Shown: positions 1 through 5,438 of the stretch, piece by piece
Layout of the letters: the number at the start of each line of letters is the position of its first letter
Numbering within the stretch: the first letter of the stretch is position 1
Assembly (NCBI GenBank): GCA_028292305.1
Contig: JAQGMQ010000543.1
Location: forward strand, 1-5,812
DNA length: 5,812 bases
Origin: Rhodoferax sp.
GTDB taxonomy: Bacteria > Pseudomonadota > Gammaproteobacteria > Burkholderiales > Burkholderiaceae_C
Direction: 5' to 3'
Program-made: the position numbers and the translations under genes
Notes under the pieces: model-generated
Database searches by the model: none
What the model was told of the DNA's origin: nothing
Seen by the model: the letters and a program-made list of their open reading frames with translations, nothing else

Positions 1-260
1 TCGCAGGCCGCGTGGACGTCCGGCACGCCCAACGCGAGATGGCCGAAAGCGGTGCCCAGCTCGTAGCGGTCCACGCCGTGGTTGTAGGTGAGCTCGATCT
101 CGGCATGGTCGGGGTTGTTGCCATAGCCGACGAACGCCAGCGAGTATTTGTACTCGGGGTTTTCAGAGGTGCGCTGCAGCGTCATGCCGAGCACCTTGGT
201 GTAGAAATCGATCGAGCGCTGGAGGTTGCCAACGCGCAGCATGGTGTGGAGGAGGCGCAT
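1..260 (-). CDS. gloA: Lactoylglutathione lyase (glyoxalase I), C-terminus cut by window edge
   Basis: Glyoxalase I isomerises the hemithioacetal of methylglyoxal and glutathione to S-lactoylglutathione, the first step of cytosolic methylglyoxal detoxification. The 86 visible residues begin MRLLHTMLRVGNLQRSIDFY and continue through VLGM, the Y-N-H-G segment and GHLALGV, all typical of short bacterial GloA. Metal ligands fall exactly where E. coli GloA has them: His5, Glu56 and His74. The fourth ligand (Glu122) lies outside the window. The ATG at 258-260 is chosen because it gives this exact numbering. The Shine-Dalgarno in front of it is weak; the only purine-rich stretch is about 30 nt upstream. 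It follows the thioesterase on the same strand after 59 bp, so cotranscription is possible but not shown. The family call is very secure; only the missing end is unseen. Confidence 0.95.
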   Translation of the reverse strand, partial: MRLLHTMLRVGNLQRSIDFYTKVLGMTLQRTSENPEYKYSLAFVGYGNNPDHAEIELTYNHGVDRYELGTAFGHLALGVPDVHAAC

Positions 261-319
261 GTTCGTGGGACTCTGGGGTCGTGTGGTTGATGACCTCCCA
301 TTGTCGCAACGAATCGATT

Positions 320-910
320 TCAGCGCGCCGGCATGTCGAACACCAGGCAGGTCGTCGTCGCATGCGCGTACAGCGTGCCGTCGGCACCCACCAGCCGGGC
401 CTCGGCCGTGGCCAGCTGGCGTCCACAGTGGATGACCCGGCCTTCGGCCCGCACGCGGGTCACCTTGGGGGTGAGCGCCTTGACCATGTTGATGCCCAGC
501 TCGGCCGTGGTGTAGCCGCGGCCGGGCGGCATCATGGTGTGCACCGCGCAGCCCAGCGCCGAGTCGAGCAGGGTGGCGAACCAGCCGCCGTGCACGGTGC
601 CCATCGGGTTCAGGTGCTGCGCGCCCGGTGTGCCCTGGAACACGGCGCCGCCGGGCGTGACGTCGACGATCAGGAAGTCGAGCGTCTTGGCAATGGCCGC
701 ATAGGGCAGCTCGGCGCGCAGCATGGCCTGCAGCACTTCGAGCCCGGTCTTGCCGGCGATCTGGTCGGGCCGGGCCACGCCGGGGCCGGGGCCGGCGTCC
801 ATGCGGGCGCGGATCTCGGCCTCTTCGGCGAGCCAGGCGGCAAGGGTGTCGGGGCCGGCCGTGGGGTTGGCGGGGGACGCGATGGTGAAGGGGGTGGCGC
901 GGTCGTTCAT
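320..910 (-). CDS. PaaI-family hotdog-fold thioesterase
   Basis: This 196-residue protein probably hydrolyses acyl-CoA thioesters in the cytosol. PaaI relatives act on aromatic (hydroxyphenylacetyl-type) CoA esters, but the substrate here cannot be read from sequence. The hotdog domain covers about residues 75-193. It carries the signature N-P-M-G-T-V-H-G-G at 101-109, followed by helix FATLLDSALG, in which Asp116 sits at the PaaI catalytic acid position. C-terminal strands include RVRAEGRVIHCGRQLATAEARL and the end TTTCLVFDMPAR. About 70 residues precede the domain, longer than the roughly 140-residue minimal PaaI proteins; they look helical and may be a lid or dimer contact. The ATG at 908-910 is preferred over one 17 codons upstream, because GGAG (916-919) lies 5 nt before it and the upstream codons run through the operator region. 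It is divergent from the MarR gene, which probably controls it. Confidence 0.9.
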   Translation of the reverse strand: MNDRATPFTIASPANPTAGPDTLAAWLAEEAEIRARMDAGPGPGVARPDQIAGKTGLEVLQAMLRAELPYAAIAKTLDFLIVDVTPGGAVFQGTPGAQHLNPMGTVHGGWFATLLDSALGCAVHTMMPPGRGYTTAELGINMVKALTPKVTRVRAEGRVIHCGRQLATAEARLVGADGTLYAHATTTCLVFDMPAR

Positions 911-934
911 GCTGGCTCCAGTGCGTCTATAAAC

Positions 935-946
935 TTGCAGGTACAA
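935..946. promoter_or_regulatory. Second, degenerate operator-like site
   Basis: TTGCAGGTACAA matches the core of the palindrome (TTGTAGATACAA, 950-961) at 10 of 12 positions and starts exactly 15 bp before it. It keeps the same 2-bp spacer and arms of 5 bp with one mismatch. A repeated copy in such a small spacer suggests two dimers binding side by side. It also overlaps the putative -35 box of the MarR gene. Confidence 0.5.
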
Positions 947-947
947 C

Positions 948-963
948 CATTGTAGATACAATG
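948..963. promoter_or_regulatory. Perfect palindrome, likely MarR operator
   Basis: CATTGTA, then GA, then TACAATG: two perfect 7-bp arms around a 2-bp spacer, 16 bp in all. It lies within 6 bp of the MarR start codon and covers that gene's putative -10 box. Size, symmetry and position match known MarR-family operators, which lie in divergent intergenic regions and are bound by a dimer. Binding by this particular protein is inferred from position. Confidence 0.7.
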
Positions 964-968
964 ATTAC

Positions 969-1487
969 ATGAAAACTGTCGCCGCCGCGTCTATGCCTGC
1001 TACGCCTTCGAGCCAGTCCGCCGTGCAGCCCACGCGTCCTTACGGCTGCACCAACCTCAAGCTGCGCCAGCTGATGCGCCGCGTGGCGCAGCACTACGAC
1101 GTCGAGCTGGCCAGGTCGGGCCTGAAGACCACGCAGTATTCGCTCTTGACCTGCCTGGCCAAGCTCGGCCCGCAGCGGCCGGCCGATCTGGCCGCGGTGC
1201 TGAAGATCGACGCCTCCACGCTCACCCGCAATCTGGCACCCATCGTGGCCGCGGGCTGGGCGGTGCAGTCGGCCGGGCCCGATGGGCGCAGCCGCACCGT
1301 CACGCTGACCGAAGCCGGCCGCGAGAAACGCCTGCAGGCACAGCGCCACTGGAAGGCGGCGCAGGACGGGCTGAACGCCACGCTCGGCATGGCGCGCGTG
1401 GCGGCGCTGCACCAACTGGTGGACGAGTCGATGGCGCTGCTGTCGGCCGAGGCTGATGCATCGGTCGGGGTGGGCGCGGGCGCCTGA
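969..1487 (+). CDS. MarR-family winged helix-turn-helix regulator
   Basis: This is a 172-residue dimeric DNA-binding repressor of the MarR family. Helix 1 starts at G-C-T-N-L-K-L-R-Q (26-34) and runs into VAQHYDVELARSGL. The helix-turn-helix follows: TQYSLLTCLAKLG (55-67), RPADLAAVLKI (70-80), then recognition helix DASTLTRNLAPIVAAG (81-96). The wing is GPDGRSRTVTLT (103-114), and helices 5-6 close the dimer region at about 117-160. The last dozen residues are low-complexity A/G/V. Cys27 lies in helix 1, roughly where OhrR-type members carry a sensing cysteine; Cys62 is a second one. The start at 969 has no Shine-Dalgarno; ATG 993 is an in-frame alternative, also without one. The -10 placement fits a leaderless mRNA beginning at 969. 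Likely targets are itself and the divergent thioesterase. The ligand is unknown. Confidence 0.9.
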   Translation: MKTVAAASMPATPSSQSAVQPTRPYGCTNLKLRQLMRRVAQHYDVELARSGLKTTQYSLLTCLAKLGPQRPADLAAVLKIDASTLTRNLAPIVAAGWAVQSAGPDGRSRTVTLTEAGREKRLQAQRHWKAAQDGLNATLGMARVAALHQLVDESMALLSAEADASVGVGAGA

Positions 1488-1550
1488 TCCTCGCCTGGGG
1501 CCTGTGCAAGGTATCCTGCTCCCTCGAACAAGCACGAGGAGACACACAAG
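1488..1550 (+). promoter_or_regulatory. Leader of the TIM-barrel gene with strong RBS
   Basis: The 63 bp between the MarR stop and the next gene hold GAGGAG at 1536-1541, 9 nt before the ATG at 1551, which fixes that start. A TATCCT at 1512-1517 could be a -10 box but has no recognisable -35, so read-through from the MarR gene is as likely as a separate promoter. No terminator hairpin with a T-run follows the MarR gene. Confidence 0.5.
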
Positions 1551-2411
1551 ATGCAACGCCTGCTGGTGTACCAGTCGATGTGGGCCATGGAACGCCGCCG
1601 CCCCGATGGCGCGGAATGGTCGCTCGACGAAAAGCTCGCCATGGTCCACGGCGCGGGCTTCGACGGCGCCGGCGTGCGCTTCACCGACCCGAACTTCGTG
1701 CGGCCCATCACCACCCGGCTGCGCGATTGGGGCCTGAGCTGGCAGGCCCAGTGTTACCCACAAACGGTCGACGACCTGCGGCCCATCCTGGCCAACGTGG
1801 CCACGTTCGGCGCCGACCACCTGAACGTGCAGGCCGACGTGCGACCCCACACGGTGGCCGAGTGTGTGCCGCTGATCGACGGCTGGCGGGCCATGGCGCG
1901 CGATGCCGGTGTGGCGCTGCACCTGGAGACGCACCGCGACCGCATGACCACCGACCTGTTTTTCATGCTGCGCCTGCTCGACCGCTTCCCCGACCTGCGG
2001 CTTACCGGCGACCTGTCGCACTACGTCGTCGGCCGCGAATTCGCCTGGCCGATCTCCGACGAGAACCACCGCCTGATGCACCGTGTCATCGACCACTGCT
2101 GGGGCTTCCACGGCCGCGTGGCCAGCCGCGAGCAGATCCAGGTGCAGCTGCCGATGGACGGCGCCTTTGCCCACCAGCAGGACTGGCTCGACCTGTTCAT
2201 GGGCTGGTGGGAAGCCGGCTTTCGCAGCTGGCGCCAACGTGCGCCGAGCGACGCGGTGCTGACCTTTCTGTGCGAACTCGGACCGCGTGAATATGCAATG
2301 ACCGGCGCCGACGGTCAGGAGCTGTCGGACCGCTGGGCCGAGTCGCAGTGGCTGATGCGGCTGGTGCGGGCATTGTGGGCGCGGCTGGAGGCGGAAGACG
2401 CGGCCGCTTGA
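1551..2411 (+). CDS. Xylose-isomerase-like TIM-barrel protein (sugar phosphate isomerase/epimerase superfamily)
   Basis: This 286-residue cytosolic protein, without signal peptide, looks like an AP-endonuclease-2/xylose-isomerase-like TIM barrel. The order of barrel segments can be followed: GFDGAGVRF (36-44), LSWQAQCY (62-69), HLNVQADV (90-97), VALHLETHRDR (121-131), LRLTGDLSHYVV (149-160), HGRV (187-190) and LTFLCELGP (237-245). Glu126, Asp154, His187 and Glu242 at strand ends are the expected divalent-metal ligands of the superfamily, so an active metalloenzyme (isomerase, epimerase or related) is likely. Residues 161-175 (GREFAWPISDENHRL) form a distinctive insert before the next helix. 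The substrate cannot be named. The strong RBS at 1536-1541 supports the start. It lies 63 bp after the MarR gene on the same strand and may share its transcript. Superfamily confidence is high, function low. Confidence 0.8.
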   Translation: MQRLLVYQSMWAMERRRPDGAEWSLDEKLAMVHGAGFDGAGVRFTDPNFVRPITTRLRDWGLSWQAQCYPQTVDDLRPILANVATFGADHLNVQADVRPHTVAECVPLIDGWRAMARDAGVALHLETHRDRMTTDLFFMLRLLDRFPDLRLTGDLSHYVVGREFAWPISDENHRLMHRVIDHCWGFHGRVASREQIQVQLPMDGAFAHQQDWLDLFMGWWEAGFRSWRQRAPSDAVLTFLCELGPREYAMTGADGQELSDRWAESQWLMRLVRALWARLEAEDAAA

Positions 2412-2416
2412 TGCCA

Positions 2417-2458
2417 CGGGTTACCGGCAACGGGCTACCGGTGACGGGTTACCGGCGA
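2417..2458. repeat. Three tandem 14-bp repeats
   Basis: Three adjacent units follow the pattern CGGGYTACCGGYRA: 2417-2430, 2431-2444 and 2445-2458. A decayed start of a fourth (AGGGTTTC) follows at 2459. They begin 6 bp after the TIM-barrel stop codon. Positions 2438-2455 can fold as a 7-bp hairpin (CCGGTGA / TTACCGG with one G-U pair) around a CGGG loop, but no T-run follows, so it is not a canonical Rho-independent terminator. Confidence 0.8.
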
Positions 2459-2520
2459 AGGGTTTCAACGCTTGACGCAGCGTGCTCGACAATGCAGTCA
2501 ACCGAATCACTGGAAGCCGT
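2459..2520 (+). promoter_or_regulatory. Leader of beta-helix gene, possible weak promoter and RBS
   Basis: GGAAG at 2512-2516 lies 4 nt before the ATG at 2521 and decides that start over an in-frame GTG at 2482. Promoter candidates are weak: TTGACG at 2472-2477 is a good -35 hexamer but nothing resembling a -10 follows at 16-18 bp, and GACAAT at 2488-2493 is a fair -10 with only TTCAAC (2464-2469) upstream. Neither is convincing alone. Confidence 0.35.
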
Positions 2521-4611
2521 ATGAAACCGATGGGATGGAATCTCTTTTTGCTGGCCGGCGCGCTCGCGTTCAGCCAGGCTGCTGCGTCCAGAACCGCCAA
2601 GGCGCCGAGCGGCGCGGCCGTCGACACGGTTTCGGTCCAAGAGCTGTGGGTCGAGCCGCCCACGCTGAAATCCATCGGCCTGGAATGGCGCATCGCCGGT
2701 GACGACAACCGCAACGCCGTGGCCACGGTGGACTACCGCGAGGTCGGCACCACAGCCTGGCGGCCCGCGTTGCCGCTGGTGCGCTCGCACGGCGAAAAGG
2801 TCGGCAACCTAGTGCCGCCGCGGGCCGACTTTCACCCCGACCCGAACAACTACATCAACCCCAACATGTTCGCGGGCAGCATCTTCGATTTGCAGCCGGG
2901 CACGGCCTACCAGGTGCGCCTGAGCCTGTCCGACCCGGACGGCGTGCGGGGCAAAAAGGCGCAGACGGTGATGGTGCGCACCCGTGCCGAGCCGGTGCCC
3001 GCAGCCGACGGCAAGGTCTACCATGTCTACCCGATCGGTTGGGTCGGCGCGAAGCAGGAGCCGGCCTTCACCGGGCTGATGGAAGCCTATTACCAGGGCG
3101 CGGCCAGCTCGGATTTCCAGGGCACCTACCTGCCGCGCGTGGTGGCGGGCGACACGCTGCTGGTGCATGCGGGCGTCTACCAGTCCGACCGCGTGCACTA
3201 CCAGAACGGCCTGCCGCACCCGGGCTACAACGCGCTCAGCACGCTGTTCGACGGCACCTACTACCTGACGGCCAGCGGCACCGCCGAGCGCCCCATCGCC
3301 ATCAAGGGCGCGGGCGACGGCGAGGTGATCTTCGACGGCGACGGCGCGCAGACCTTCTTCAACCTGATGGGCGCCAACTACAACTACTTCGAAGGCATCA
3401 CCTTTCGCAATGCCAACCTGGTGTTCCTGCTGGGGCAGAAGAACATCGCCGGCTCGAGCGGCTTCACCTTGAAGCATTCGCGCCTGTACGACATCGGCCG
3501 CGGTGTGCAGGACGACTGGTCGGGCTCGAAGAACTTCTACATCGCCGACAACAGCTTCATCGGACGCCACGACCCGTCGCGCATGATGGGCTGGCGCGGT
3601 GCGGAATGGTCGAAGCTGCCCGGTTATCCCGAACTGCTCGGCGGCCCCAATGGCTCGGAATACGCGGTGAAGCTGTACGGCCAGGGCCACGTGGTCGCCT
3701 ACAACTACATGGCCAACTGGCACGACGGCCTGGACGTGGCCACCTACGGCGACCCCGACGTCGATGCCCAGGGCAAGGAGCTGCGCGACCGGGTGCCGGT
3801 GTCGATCGACTTCTACGGCAACGACATCTTCAACATGAGCGACAACTGCATCGAGGCCGACGGCGGCGCGCACAACATCCGCGTGTTCGACAACCGCTGC
3901 TTCAACAGCATCGGCGGCGCGCTGAGTGCCACGCCCATCGTCGGCGGGCCGGTGTACTTCTTCCGCAACCTGGTCTACAACACCACGACCGACGGCGTGA
4001 TGAAGGTGGGCACGGCAGCGAACGTGTTGCTGTACCAGAACACCTTCGTCGGCGAAGTGCAGATGGACGCCGCCAACCAGATGATCGCCAACAACGTGAT
4101 CCTGGGCGTCAACGCCGCAGCGCCGCTGCTGCGCGTCAGCAGCTACACCAACCATGCCACGTCGGACCACAACGCCTTCGGCTTCAATGCCAAAGCCGGT
4201 GCCGCCTACCAATGGAACACGCCGCCGTTCGAAGTCGGCATGGACTGGAAGAACCCCGTGACCAAGCGCGCTTTCAAGGACCTGGGGGAGGCCATCGCGG
4301 GCAGCGGGCAGGAACGCCACAGCGTGGAGGTCGGTTATGCCGATCTGGTCCGCGTCTCGCCCCCGGACCGTGCCGACGTGCAGCGCCTGTATGCGCCCGA
4401 GGACTACGACTTCCAGCCCGCGGCCGGCTCGAAGCTGGTGGATGCCGGCGTGGTGCTGCCGACGATCAACGACGGCTTCAAGGGCAAGGCCCCGGACATC
4501 GGTGCGTTCGAGTCGGGCGCGCCGTTGCGCCAGTACGGCCCGCGCAGCCCGGTGCCGGGTGCGCCGGTGGGGGACCAAGGTGTGCGCTCGCTGGCCGGGC
4601 CGGCTTTGTAG
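2521..4611 (+). CDS. Exported right-handed parallel beta-helix protein with FN3-like N-terminal module
   Basis: A 696-residue precursor. Residues 1-22 are a Sec signal peptide: short n-region with Lys2, hydrophobic core WNLFLLAGALAF and an A-A-A cleavage site before Ser23. It has no lipobox cysteine, so the mature protein is periplasmic or secreted. Residues about 40-155 form a fibronectin-III-like beta-sandwich (IGLEWRIAGDD, VDYREVGTTAWRP, FDLQPGTAYQVRLSLSDPDG). From about 165 to 560 comes a parallel beta-helix, with Asn/Asp/Gly-rich turns such as FEGITFRNANL, FYIADNSFIGRH, IDFYGNDIFNMSDNC and IRVFDNRCFNS. Cys443 and Cys460, one coil apart, could form a disulfide. The C-terminus has DFQPAAGSKLVDAGVV (630-645) and PDIGAFES (658-665), the usual end of many such proteins. 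Polysaccharide lyase, hydrolase or binding activity is inferred from fold; no catalytic triad is recognised. There is no sorting tag or C-terminal membrane segment. The start is supported by GGAAG at 2512-2516. Confidence 0.85.
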   Translation: MKPMGWNLFLLAGALAFSQAAASRTAKAPSGAAVDTVSVQELWVEPPTLKSIGLEWRIAGDDNRNAVATVDYREVGTTAWRPALPLVRSHGEKVGNLVPPRADFHPDPNNYINPNMFAGSIFDLQPGTAYQVRLSLSDPDGVRGKKAQTVMVRTRAEPVPAADGKVYHVYPIGWVGAKQEPAFTGLMEAYYQGAASSDFQGTYLPRVVAGDTLLVHAGVYQSDRVHYQNGLPHPGYNALSTLFDGTYYLTASGTAERPIAIKGAGDGEVIFDGDGAQTFFNLMGANYNYFEGITFRNANLVFLLGQKNIAGSSGFTLKHSRLYDIGRGVQDDWSGSKNFYIADNSFIGRHDPSRMMGWRGAEWSKLPGYPELLGGPNGSEYAVKLYGQGHVVAYNYMANWHDGLDVATYGDPDVDAQGKELRDRVPVSIDFYGNDIFNMSDNCIEADGGAHNIRVFDNRCFNSIGGALSATPIVGGPVYFFRNLVYNTTTDGVMKVGTAANVLLYQNTFVGEVQMDAANQMIANNVILGVNAAAPLLRVSSYTNHATSDHNAFGFNAKAGAAYQWNTPPFEVGMDWKNPVTKRAFKDLGEAIAGSGQERHSVEVGYADLVRVSPPDRADVQRLYAPEDYDFQPAAGSKLVDAGVVLPTINDGFKGKAPDIGAFESGAPLRQYGPRSPVPGAPVGDQGVRSLAGPAL

Positions 4612-4772
4612 ATGAGCGGGATGGGTCGGGCGATTCCGTTTCTCTGCTCGTCATGCCAATGGCCGTGCAAAGTCTTTCTTGCGCGTAGGCGCAGCGAATG
4701 ACACTATTGCTGCGACCCGCAACCGACCCGCAACCGACCCGCAACCGACTCGAAACCGACCCGGAGATGCAG
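4612..4772. other. Intergenic region before the RidA-family gene
   Basis: These 161 bp contain no gene. TGCGC/GCGCA (4680-4693) is a short 5-bp inverted repeat. A poor sigma-70-like pair, TTGCGC (4679-4684) and CACTAT (4702-4707) spaced 17 bp, could start the next transcript just before the 11-bp repeats. No hairpin with a T-run ends the beta-helix gene. GGAG at 4763-4766, 6 nt before ATG 4773, is the RBS of the following gene. Confidence 0.4.
4713..4767. repeat. Tandem 11-bp repeats upstream of the RidA-family gene
   Basis: CGACCCGCAAC occurs three times in perfect tandem (4713-4723, 4724-4734, 4735-4745). A copy with two changes follows (CGACTCGAAAC, 4746-4756), then a partial fifth (CGACCCGG, from 4757) that merges into the ribosome binding site. 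The array fills the likely 5' untranslated region of the next gene, so copy-number change would alter leader length by one DNA helical turn per unit. The repeat is directly visible; any regulatory effect is inference. Confidence 0.9.
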
Positions 4773-5153
4773 ATGGCCCGTCAAATTGTTTTCACGCCGA
4801 AGGCCGCCAAGCCACCAGCGACCTACAGCCAGGCCGTCAAAGCCGCCGGCCTCGTTTTTGTCTCCGGCACCTCGCCAGCCGATGCCGTCACAGGTGCCAT
4901 CGTCGGCAGCACGATCCAGGAACAGACCCGTCAGTGCCTGACCAATGTGCAGGCGATTCTGGAGGCCGCGGGCAGCTCGATGGCGAAGGCGGTCAGCTTC
5001 ACTGTTGTTCTTGCGGATGAAGATGACTTCGCGGGCATGAACGAGGAGTGGCTTAGATGGTTTCCATCCGACCCGCCAGCCCGGCAGGGGGCGAAACTGC
5101 CGGTACGGATTCCGGGGTTGAAGATTTCCATTGCGGCGGTGGCCGAGGCATAG
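4773..5153 (+). CDS. RidA/YjgF/YER057c/UK114-family protein, atypical active site
   Basis: A 126-residue small cytosolic protein of Rid-family length, normally a trimer with active sites between subunits. Archetypal RidA hydrolyses reactive 2-aminoacrylate and other enamines/imines to ketoacids. Family landmarks are present: YSQAVKAAGLVFVSG (18-32), CLTNVQAILEAAG (55-67), VVLADEDDFAGMNEEW (78-93) and PPARQGAKLPV (101-111). Arg104 aligns with the carboxylate-binding Arg105 of E. coli RidA. However, the position of RidA Cys107 is Gly106 and that of Glu120 is Ser119 (LKISIAAVAEA), so it belongs to a divergent subgroup whose reaction is uncertain. ATG 4773 is chosen because GGAG (4763-4766) sits 6 nt ahead. 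ATG 4767 would be on top of the RBS, and ATG 4698 would translate the 11-bp repeats. Neighbours give no clear partner. Confidence 0.88.
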   Translation: MARQIVFTPKAAKPPATYSQAVKAAGLVFVSGTSPADAVTGAIVGSTIQEQTRQCLTNVQAILEAAGSSMAKAVSFTVVLADEDDFAGMNEEWLRWFPSDPPARQGAKLPVRIPGLKISIAAVAEA

Positions 5154-5160
5154 GATTGAT

Positions 5161-5187
5161 GTGCGGCTGTTGGCCGATAGCAGCCAC
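5161..5187 (+). terminator. Hairpin just after the Rid gene, possible weak terminator
   Basis: GGCTG (5165-5169) pairs with CAGCC (5181-5185). The stem extends inward by U-G, U-A and G-U pairs to a 5-nt loop, and outward by GTG with AC across one bulged C. It starts 7 nt after the Rid stop codon, a typical terminator position, but no run of T follows, so intrinsic termination would be weak. An RNA-stabilising 3' hairpin is an equal alternative. Confidence 0.3.
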
Positions 5188-5277
5188 TCACTGTGTGCCG
5201 AGCCGTTTGCAAAACGCCGAAAGCGCCGCGAGATCGGCGAACTTGAGGTTGCGTGAAAAATCCAGCTGGAAATTCAT
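5188..5277 (-). pseudogene. Possible remnant: short hypothetical frame of 29 residues
   Basis: The minus strand reads MNFQLDFSRNLKFADLAALS followed by AFCKRLGTQ and a stop, and the frame stays open for 17 further codons upstream (to a stop at about 5328). It has no Shine-Dalgarno and only about 69% G/C at third positions, below the neighbours. The residue mix looks protein-like rather than random (amphipathic FADLAALSAFCKRL), suggesting the tail end of a degraded gene, but I recognise no family. A chance frame remains quite possible. Confidence 0.2.
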
Positions 5278-5420
5278 ATTCGGGCGAGTGGCAGATTCTA
5301 GGCTCGGCAAGCGACCAAAGGAATCAGGTCATGATCTATCGGGCGTAGAGATTCAGGTCCCGCTACACATCGACAGCGTGGCAGAACTGCGTCGGCAGTC
5401 ACAAGTCCTCCCCGGCTGCA

Positions 5421-5438
5421 GTTGACGGACAAGTCAAC
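5421..5438. repeat. Short perfect inverted repeat
   Basis: GTTGAC, a 6-nt spacer, then GTCAAC. It lies between the convergent Rid and dioxygenase genes, 54 bp past the dioxygenase stop. It lacks a T-run on either strand, so it is not a standard terminator; a protein-binding site is possible but unsupported. Confidence 0.4.

Larger units (their letters stand above)
911..968. promoter_or_regulatory. Divergent control region between thioesterase and MarR gene
   Basis: This 58-bp spacer is AT-rich compared with its surroundings and must hold both promoters. For the MarR gene the best sigma-70-like pair is TTGCAG (935-940) and TACAAT (957-962) with 16 bp between, which would start transcription at about 969, the A of the start codon. 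For the thioesterase, the palindrome gives a second TACAAT on the minus strand (949-954), and TATAGA (926-931, minus) is an alternative; neither has a good -35 box. Both promoters overlap the two operator-like sites, so one bound regulator could shut both. The boxes are read by eye and are inference; a shared control region is the natural reading of the gene layout. Confidence 0.55.

Noticed and set aside
301..309. Third MarR site (TTGTCGCAA) ahead of gloA
   Set aside because: The half-sites are spaced 3 bp instead of 6 bp as in the two intergenic sites, so the match is superficial.
281..955. 224-codon plus-strand frame opposite the thioesterase
   Set aside because: Complement of a well-supported hotdog thioesterase; H/G/A/V-rich shadow.
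911..961. Upstream start for the thioesterase at 959-961 (17 extra residues)
   Set aside because: The extra codons (MYLQWLYLQVYRRTGAS) are translated operator sequence, and the RBS at 916-919 fits the ATG at 908-910.
927..2417. 496-codon open frame on the minus strand
   Set aside because: It runs antisense across the MarR and TIM-barrel genes and the spacer between them. Composition (rich in H, R, Q, G, V) is typical of a shadow frame in high-GC DNA, and no domain is recognisable.
2438..2455. Rho-independent terminator in the 14-bp repeats
   Set aside because: The stem is sound but no T-run follows on either strand.
2482..2520. GTG start for the beta-helix gene at 2482
   Set aside because: It would add 13 residues ahead of a good signal peptide, and GGAAG (2512-2516) supports ATG 2521.
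2809..4578. 589-codon open frame on the minus strand
   Set aside because: Antisense to the beta-helix gene. It is dominated by V, H, A, R and G with no recognisable fold, as expected from the complement of G/C-ending codons.
3039..4688. 549-codon plus-strand frame inside the beta-helix gene
   Set aside because: Out-of-frame shadow rich in R, G, Q and H, without an RBS or a domain.
4713..4767. CRISPR-like repeat array
   Set aside because: Units are 11 bp, directly adjacent with no spacers, and no cas gene is present; it is a simple tandem repeat.
4698..4772. ATG 4698 as start of the Rid gene, making the 11-bp repeats coding
   Set aside because: No RBS precedes 4698. The extra 25 residues do not belong to the Rid fold, and GGAG is well placed for ATG 4773.
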